DNA of 64,000 nucleotides from Papiliotrema nemorosa (Eukaryota > Basidiomycota > Tremellomycetes > Tremellales > Rhynchogastremaceae): assembly GCA_032158125.1 (NCBI GenBank), contig JASKOT010000008.1, forward strand, positions 558,001 to 622,000. The letters are read 5' to 3'. Position 1 is the stretch's first letter; each line of letters begins with the position of its first letter. Under the pieces are notes generated by a model that searched no databases, was not told the origin of the DNA, and saw nothing but the letters and a program-made list of their open reading frames with translations. This document shows, piece after piece, positions 57,382 to 64,000 of the stretch. A program made the translations under genes and the position numbers.

Positions 57382-59231
57382 CTAATCCCATAACCAACTA
57401 ACCCACCTCACCCAGCCTTTCCCTTGAAGCTCGTCATACCCATCTCCTTCTGCCGTAATACCCTCGAGCACCTCTTCAAGCGGTATAGAATCCAACGAGA
57501 CCCATTTGGTCTTCTTGACAATCTTCCAAATGGTAAACGCGGCCAGGACGAGGGGAATGTCAATGTACGATGTGACGAATCCCGCGGCGGACCAGTTGCC
57601 GTGGATGAAATTGGCAAACCCGTTGGTCAAGAGTAACAAGAGGCAGAAGAATAATGCAACCCATGATGCGTAGGCTAACAATCAGCACGACAGGGAATCG
57701 GCGTAGAGGGGCTAAGACGACTTACGAGTCCACCAATTGTGCCAGGGCAGAGCGGCCCTAGAGATCCCTTGTTTCTTCAATGCCATGTTGAGTCGAATAT
57801 GGTTGAGCAAGATGGCAGACCAGGAGATGAGCACACCACACCCGACGAGATCCAAAAGCCACTACTTGTCAGTGAATTTCTCAACGGACCCGACACCAAA
57901 CTCACGTAGAAAACAGTCAGAGCCCCCGAAGACATGCTCATGAATGCCAGAAAGCTGAACAAGACAAAGGTAGCGGCCGAGTAATATGGGACACCCCATC
58001 GGTTCGTCTTCAAGAATATCGCCGGGGCTTGTCGTTTGACGGCGAGACCGTAGAGTACCCGAGTGCCAGCTAAGAGTGCCTGGTTGGATGATGAGAACGC
58101 CGAAGTGATGACTACCGCATTGACAATCGATGGGATGGCCTTGATACCCGCCGCCGAAGCGGCAATGACGAATGGAGATTGTGCCGCAGTTCCCGATTCA
58201 TCCCCTAATCTCTCATCGTCCGACGCCACGAGCATACCGACAATGAGCACCGCCAACACGTAGAACAGTGTGACTCGAGCAAACACCCTTTTGCAGGCTT
58301 TCGGGATGGCTCGTCGTGGATTTCGAGTCTCCGCAGCAGCCATGGCGATGGATTCGACACCCGCAAACGAAAAGACGGCATTGATGAGTACACTCCAGAA
58401 ACCCAAGAATCGTCCTAGAGATCCTTCCTCGATATACTCCACAAACGGTCCCGGGTTCTTCCAATACCTGAACCCTATCCTCTCTACACCTTTGACTCCC
58501 CCCAAGTCGATGATGAGACCGAGGATGATCAGACCGACAATGAGGAGGATCTTGATGATGGCGAAGAAGAATTCGATTTCACCGTATACCCGAATGAGGG
58601 AGAATCCCACGATGGCATTGGCGACGACGAAGATCATGATGAATATAGCGGCGTTGAGTGTGGTCCAGTATTGAATGAGGACCACAATGGCAGAGATCTC
58701 CGAGGGGATCTAGGTATTAGCCCCCCACTTCTTCTCTATGAGAATTGGGCGGTGAGCTCACCGAGAGCCAATTTCCGTAGACTATGTTCCAGCCCAGAGC
58801 AAAGCCCACTGCAGGGTCACATAGGAACTCTGCATGCCGAACGAAAGAACCGGTAATCGGCAAAAGCGCGGTGACTTCACCCAAAGCGAACTGGACGGCA
58901 CAGACGATAAGACCAATCAAGGCGTAGCCCAATAGTGCACCTAAAGGTCCACCAGTGGAGATGGCCCCTCCGAGCGACAAGAACAACCCAGTTCCAATCG
59001 CACCTGAGCATGAGCACGAGTGATAGCGAGTCTGCCAACAGACTCACCAGCCAGGGCGATCATACTGATATGTCGCTGGTGTAGACCCCTCCTGAGATCT
59101 CGTTCTTCCCCCTCGGTGAGAACGTCCCCATGAGCAACCCGGACATTGTTGCTCGGTTTATAAGTCGATTCATTGTCGTGGTGCGGGACAGTAGGATACG
59201 GAGCGACCTCGATGTCTTCCGTCTTTGACAT
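57382..59231 (-). CDS. Amino-acid permease (APC superfamily, YAT type)
   Basis: This is a plasma-membrane amino-acid/proton symporter with about 12 helices. ATG 59231 gives MSKTEDIEVAPYPTVPHHDNEST, a cytosolic N-terminus with possible ubiquitylation lysines. LRRGLHQRHISMIALAG splices to AIGTGLFLSLGGAISTGGPLG, the signature first helix. Further blocks are GEVTALLPITGSFVRHAEFLCDPAVGFALGWNIVYGNWLS, GFRYWKNPGPFVEYI, FSFAGVESIAMAAAETRNPRRAIPKACKRVF and GVPYYSAATFVLFSFLAFMS. The end is KTKWVSLDSIPLEEVLEG and GKGWVRWVSWLWD. Five short introns are inferred. ATG 59273 lies in frame upstream. A second permease of the same type lies 3.5 kb further right. Substrate range is unknown. Confidence 0.88.
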
Positions 59232-59919
59232 GTTGAGAAGTAGTCTAGCGACAAGGGCAATACGACGGTGCAAAGTTTTGTGGGCAGACGATCAATAATT
59301 TTGGTTAGTGGTCTAAATATATTTTTGGCGTTGCTGGGTATGGGGACGCTTATCACGCCATTAGTACGAATACTACTGTATCGGGTATGAGTCAGGTTGT
59401 GGTAAGTACTGAGGCGTCGGTATGCATAGGCAGCAGCGAGACGCAGTAAGAGGACGGACGGGGGGAAGAGGGAGATCTGCATTTGGGGGAATTCATCCAA
59501 GCGAGCGAGCGGTCAACGTCCACCTCCTATCTATTAACCTCAATGCATCGAGATCATCGAGATAGTGAGCTCTTCCAGGAGTACCCTCGCTCCGCATGGC
59601 ACATTGGGCTGAATGTCTTCGTCACCATGAAGAAGATAAGACCTTTGAGTGGGGTACATCCTTGGCCGTAGAGTGGGTGGGAATGATTCCGACCAAATGA
59701 CCAAACCAGTCCAGGCCGACCATCTCTTGCCCTTCAACTCTCGACGTTGCATCCCCTCCTCATCCTAACCATCCAGCATGGCCCTGCTCGTCTCGACGAT
59801 GATCATCTCGAGCGCTTCCATCATCTCTATGCTCTTGTAACTCACGCCTTTGTTCTGTACCACCACCGCTGTAACACCATCACTGTGTCCTCACTCATCT
59901 GTAATCCCACCTTACGACC
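59232..59919. other. Divergent promoter of permease and F-box genes
   Basis: No gene. An AGATAAG word at about 59634-59640 could be a GATA-factor (nitrogen control) site, but such words are frequent by chance. A/T-rich stretch TAATTTTGGTTAG...AAATATATTTTT lies at about 59290-59330. Confidence 0.4.
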
Positions 59920-62455
59920 ATGTCATCGCCTCATCCCATACTGCCCGATACGAGGCCACGATCAGACACTCTCACCTCCATATCCTCCTCGTCCTCCTCA
60001 CCTGACCTGATCATTCAAACCCCTCCTACACCTTCCATCCTAGCGATCTTATCCCAGTCCCCGGTGGACACCGTTGATCCGCATGCCGTACCATCCGGAT
60101 ATCCCTTCACACCACTCGAAACGCCTCTCTCTCTGGACACAGGGGTGGATATCATCCCGGGAACAGGGAAGACCAAGTTTGGTCAAGTTGTGCGAAACAA
60201 ATTAGAACGGTCGAAATCGTCCTTCAAGTTGCTCACCCTGCCAAGATCAAGCACCACCGGGACCGACCCAGATGAAGATGTGCACACTCCTGACGGACGT
60301 CCCGAGTCGCGCAAAGCGAGATTCAAGTCCCTGATATCCCTCTCGATCTCGCGTAACGCATCGTCCATCTCTCTCCGAAGTGCACTCACCACCCCGGGTG
60401 CACCCACGTCCGGGCTGCCTGTGGTTACTGGTACAAACACGGTGCACCCGGATACACCTGCTGGAGTGTACGTGCGGGACTTTGCCCCTGGATCATACTT
60501 TGACGACCACTCTCCGTCCGAGATCATTCAAATCAACGACAATCGTAAAGGTAAACAAAAGGGGTCGTTCAAGAGAGGCCTATCGACGTCGATTCCTACT
60601 CAATCTACCATCGCTCAGGCCATCATCACCCGCCCAAGGGCTGCTTCTGCCCCACTGATCCTTCCACAACGTAGGGTCAGCTGCTTCGAGGAGATCTTAC
60701 CGCATGAAGTAAAGGTTTACATCATGAAGATCCTCCTGGGTATGTGGGAGGAATCACCAAGGACCACTCGATGGAGTGGGGGCCCGGGTGGAAGGCGTGA
60801 GCTCGTCAAGCTCTCCCGCGTGAGTATACCTTCTCAACTACTAGCGCAGAGTATCGGGCTCATCTTCAGGTCTCCAAATCATGGCAGGACCTCTGTTTCG
60901 ACGGTCAACTCTGGTCGTTGGTCGATCTGACCCCTTTTGCGTCTGTTCTACACACCGCAACTCTCTCTCGCATACTCGACAACACTGGTCCATTCATCCA
61001 AGACCTTTCATTCAGGGGGCACGATGCGCTACAGGGTATAACCATCTGTCAAACGGCCTTTGGACGGGACATGTCTTCGCTCACCCATCTCGATTTACGT
61101 GGATGTAAATATATCTCTTCGTCGGATCTACTCCAGATGCTCGACCACTCGCCTCACCTCAGATTGATCAACTTTAAAGGTTTACAAAACGTGACCAGTG
61201 AAGTGTTGGCTACTGCCTTCCGAGGGTGTCCAAATCTCGAATCGGTGGATGTCTCTCGATGTTGGGATTTGTGCTTTACAAGTATAGACACCTGCATCGA
61301 GACCATGTCTGTCCCTCAGCGTCAAAAGCTCAAGGAACTCCGAATTGCAGGGTTCAAAGCGTACAAGGAAGGAGGGAGACATTGTCTCTCGCAAATCGCC
61401 AAACATCTCGTCAACCTCGAAGTCTTGGATCTGGGGGGATGTGCCGATCTCACCGACGCGGCTTGGCAAGCCTGGGCCCAAGGACTTGCCGATGCGGGAA
61501 TGGAGTTGTCAAACTTGAGACATTTGATCATTAGCGGTTGTACCCATCTCACCATTTCCTCGCTCAAAATCCTGGTGGGGAGAGTGTCTTATATGACTAG
61601 GTTCGAAATGGCGGGTGTACAGGGGATGTTCAAGAATCTCGACAGGCCTCTAGACGGTACGCATGCGTTGAACGAGCTGCTCAAGTCCATGCCGAGGATC
61701 GAAAGGCTGGATCTGGAACGTACGGGGATGTACGGCGGTATAGACGATTCGACTCTGATGGCCGTCTCGCCCAAATTGACTGTACCCATATCAAGAGACA
61801 ACCCCATGGCAGTGTTGAGTGCGATGAATCTCGCTTCGGCAAAGGGGATTACTTCGGAGGGGCTGGTGAGGTTCCTACGAGCTTCACTGAGCATCAATCA
61901 TCTAATCCTTGATGTGAGTTAAAGCTTTCGCACTATCAAAAGATGAACCACCTTGCCCTTGGGGACTTTACGATAGATAGAAGGGCCAATGCTGAGTCGC
62001 AGGACACAGAGGCGGACCGGACGGTCTTGCGCGAATGGAATCGTCGTCGAGCATCAGGAACCTCCTTCATTTCTCTCTTAGATTGTCGCCGGATCACCCA
62101 GAGCTCATATGGCGAAGTGGCTGGATCGTCTAGACCGCGAGATGGATGGTCAGACTACTCTGCGAACGTATTTGAATACACAGAAGCAGAGATGCGGGGA
62201 ACGGGGAAAGGGGTAGTGAAGACGTTTTGGGGATGGAAGAGGGTTTCTGCCCCTGCTGAATGGAGAGTGGCCCGTGAGGATACTATACCAACACCGGATG
62301 ATGTTGCGCCTGAAGTGGGCGACGAGCGAGAGACGACAGCTATGGCGGGGTTGGGTGGTCGACCTGAGATGGGAAATAGAGGGAGGAGAGGAAGTTGGTG
62401 GAGCATCGACAGGGAAGATGATGATTTCCACAATCGAAGCTGTACCATCATGTGA
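59920..62455 (+). CDS. F-box/leucine-rich-repeat protein with C-terminal CAAX box
   Basis: This is a probable substrate receptor of an SCF ubiquitin ligase. ATG 59920 opens a Ser/Thr/Pro-rich N-terminus of about 250 residues. The F-box-like helix block is CFEEILPHEVKVYIMKILLG, continuing through an intron as ELVKLSRVSKSWQDLCFDGQLWSLVDL. LRRs of the cysteine-containing type follow (LTHLDLRGCKYISSSDLLQML, LRLINFKGLQNVTSEVLA, LESVDVSRCWDLC, LEVLDLGGCADLTDAAW, LRHLIISGCTHLTISSL). A 29-nt intron at 61914-61942 is needed to pass an in-frame TAA. If it is not spliced, the protein ends at 61922. The last exon has a Trp/Arg/Asp-rich tail ending NRSCTIM, a farnesylation-type CAAX motif. The length is about 810 residues. 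Confidence 0.8.
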
Positions 62456-62763
62456 GGGCGTGGAGACGCGAGTGGAGACTATGGCAATAGTTGTTCGGTT
62501 GCTTGACGCGTTTCTGGTCTTGAGGTATAGTGAGCTCGATTGTATTGTGGTTCATTGGGAACAAGTTGTATGTTTGTACTGGATCATTCCTCGACTATGT
62601 GTAAACTATGTTATGAAGTTGAATATGGTAGTCTGTCTCACGGACGATGACGATCAGACAAAGTACGTTGATGTATATCTATATAGGTATTGGGCGTTGT
62701 GCCAAATGATGTGGATTATAAACCGACTTCTGTCTCTGTCGATTCGCCGGGATGTCGTACAGA
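62456..62763. other. Tail-to-tail intergenic region
   Basis: 3' flanks of the F-box gene and the second permease. I see no feature. Confidence 0.5.
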
Positions 62764-64000
62764 TCAGAACAAGATGCTCATAATCTTGCCAAAGATCCCT
62801 TGGGGCTTGTACAATTCCGCATCCCGCTCTTCCATCTCGTCCAATTCTTTTCTGCCTGAATCGAAATCGATCTGGTCGAGGGGTACGACTTTGGTCTTGA
62901 AGTAGATTTTCCAGCCGAGCCAACAGATGAAGAAGATGGGTAGGGTAATGTACGCCGCGAAGAATTTCGACGTGTTCCATTCGCCTGCCAAAAACACTGT
63001 GAATCCATTGAAGAGGATGATGAGGGTGAAAAAGGCGAACCCGAACCAAGAGGCATAAGGCTGGAAGGGGGCTTTGTAAGGGAAGGCATCTCGGGATAGA
63101 CCTTGTCTCTTGAGCCCGTAGTAGAATCGGAGGTAAGATAAGAGGATACACCACCAAGTGATGATTCCCGTGATGGCCGACAAGTTGTATAACCAGTTGA
63201 AAGCCGTTTGAGCGGTGGTTCCACCTTGGTTGAGGTACCCCAACACTCCAAACACACCCGTGATGACAACGCACCAGATGGGTAGACCATGTTTCGTGCA
63301 TTTCGTCAAGAATTTGGGCATCTGACCCGAGATGGCCAATGCGTAGAGGGTTCGTGAGGAAGCGTACAAGTCTGAATTCCCGGCCGACCAAGCGGAAATG
63401 AGGAACACGGCATTGGCGACGGACGGTAGACCTTTGATTCCTGCATTTCGAATCGCAATGACAAAAGGCGAGGCGGTGGCCGTTCCTGCTCCTTTTCCAT
63501 TGAGCAAGAGGGGCTCAGTATAAGGGACCAAGACGGAGATGACAAAGATTCCACCGACGTAGAAGAAGAGTAATCGCCAGAACACACGGGAGATGGCTTT
63601 AGGGACCGTCTTTCGAGGGTTTTGCGCCTCTCCAAGGGTCGTAGCGATGATTTCCGTCCCGATAAACGAGAAGGCAGCTTGGACAAACACGTTCCAGAAG
63701 GCCAAAAACTCTCCCCAAGCACCGGGAACAGGTCCGTTGCCTGTATCGATATGGTTGAAAGGTCCTGGGTTCCGCCAATATCGGAATCCGATCGCATCGT
63801 GATTGGGTCCTCCACCGCACATGAGGACGATACCGAGGATGATCAACCCGACAATGGTGATGACTTTGATGGAAGAGAACCAAAATTCGGCTTCTCCATA
63901 AGCTCGTGCGCCGAGAAGGTTGATGGCCCAGATGAGAACCAACTGGACAGTGATGAACACTGCTGCGTTGGTCGTTTCCTTCCACTTAGCTCGAGTACTT
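62764..64000 (-). CDS. Amino-acid permease (APC superfamily, YAT type), 5' part outside window
   Basis: This is the C-terminal two thirds of a second amino-acid permease. The frame is open from the right edge to the stop at 62764 with no intron (413 codons). Visible blocks are RAKWKETTNAAVFITVQLVLIWAINLLGARAYGEAEFWFSSIKVITIVGLIILG, GFRYWRNPGPFNHID, FSFIGTEIIATTLGEAQNPRKTVPKAISRVFWRLLFFYVGGIFVISVLVPY, ISAWSAGNSDLYASSRTLYALAISGQMPKF and LNQGGTTAQTAFNWLYNLSAITGIITWWCILLSYLRFYYGLKRQG. They match general amino-acid permeases. The C-terminus ends LYKPQGIFGKIMSILF. The N-terminal helices lie beyond the window. It is same-strand and related to, but clearly diverged from, the permease at 57382-59231. 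Confidence 0.9.
   Translation of the reverse strand, partial: STRAKWKETTNAAVFITVQLVLIWAINLLGARAYGEAEFWFSSIKVITIVGLIILGIVLMCGGGPNHDAIGFRYWRNPGPFNHIDTGNGPVPGAWGEFLAFWNVFVQAAFSFIGTEIIATTLGEAQNPRKTVPKAISRVFWRLLFFYVGGIFVISVLVPYTEPLLLNGKGAGTATASPFVIAIRNAGIKGLPSVANAVFLISAWSAGNSDLYASSRTLYALAISGQMPKFLTKCTKHGLPIWCVVITGVFGVLGYLNQGGTTAQTAFNWLYNLSAITGIITWWCILLSYLRFYYGLKRQGLSRDAFPYKAPFQPYASWFGFAFFTLIILFNGFTVFLAGEWNTSKFFAAYITLPIFFICWLGWKIYFKTKVVPLDQIDFDSGRKELDEMEERDAELYKPQGIFGKIMSILF

Overview
The window reads as nuclear chromosome from a basidiomycete yeast of the Tremellomycetes (Cryptococcus/Kwoniella/Tremella type). Evidence is gene density of about one gene per 2 kb on both strands, many short GT-AG introns (mostly about 40-60 nt, some as small as 28-35 nt, several with CTAAC-type branch points), roughly balanced GC, and a fungal gene set (beta-1,3-glucan synthase, GH72 and GH5 cell-wall enzymes, a Zn2Cys6 regulator, WSC-domain proteins, YAT amino-acid permeases). 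No rRNA, tRNA, CRISPR or bacterial operon was found. Genus and species were not determined.

Layout. 1-4.4 kb: 3' end of a Prp43 helicase, a lipid phosphate phosphatase and an inositol polyphosphate multikinase. 4.8-11.1 kb: a membrane-anchored GH5 exo-beta-1,3-glucanase divergent from a secreted GH72 glucanosyltransferase. 11.4-14 kb: an unrecognised gene and a small secreted protein. 14-17.2 kb: a gene-free transposon island with an intact 439-bp miniature LTR element flanked by a 5-bp target duplication, a 1.2-kb foldback-type element and a broken Tc1/mariner transposase end. 17.4-29.2 kb: what looks like a catabolic gene cluster, with a Zn2Cys6 regulator, inositol/sugar-type MFS transporter and SDR dehydrogenase on the minus strand, and a TIM-barrel isomerase/dehydratase, SMP-30 lactonase and flavin monooxygenase on the plus strand. 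29.2-33 kb: a small unknown ORF, a mitochondrial carrier and a SAP30BP/HCNGP-like protein. 33-42.4 kb: FKS1 divergent from APC2. 43-52 kb: a Gly/Leu-rich secreted protein, the Cdc48 adaptor Shp1/p47, the spliceosomal RED/IK protein and an O-fucosyltransferase-like membrane protein. 52.3-56.4 kb: a secreted protein with seven WSC domains and a long Ala/Ser/Tyr repeat. 57.4-64 kb: two YAT amino-acid permeases flanking an F-box/LRR protein with a C-terminal CAAX box.

Two themes stand out. Several genes act on cell-wall beta-glucan (synthesis by FKS1, remodelling by GH72 and GH5, probable binding by the WSC protein), though they are interspersed with housekeeping genes. The 17.4-29.2 kb cluster has the chemistry for oxidising an alcohol to a ketone (SDR), possible oxygen insertion or hydroxylation (flavoprotein), lactone hydrolysis (SMP-30) and isomerisation or dehydration (TIM barrel), with its own transporter and regulator. 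A CATCCGG motif recurs in three of its promoters.

All gene models were assembled by eye across introns. Terminal exons and start codons are less certain than the family calls.
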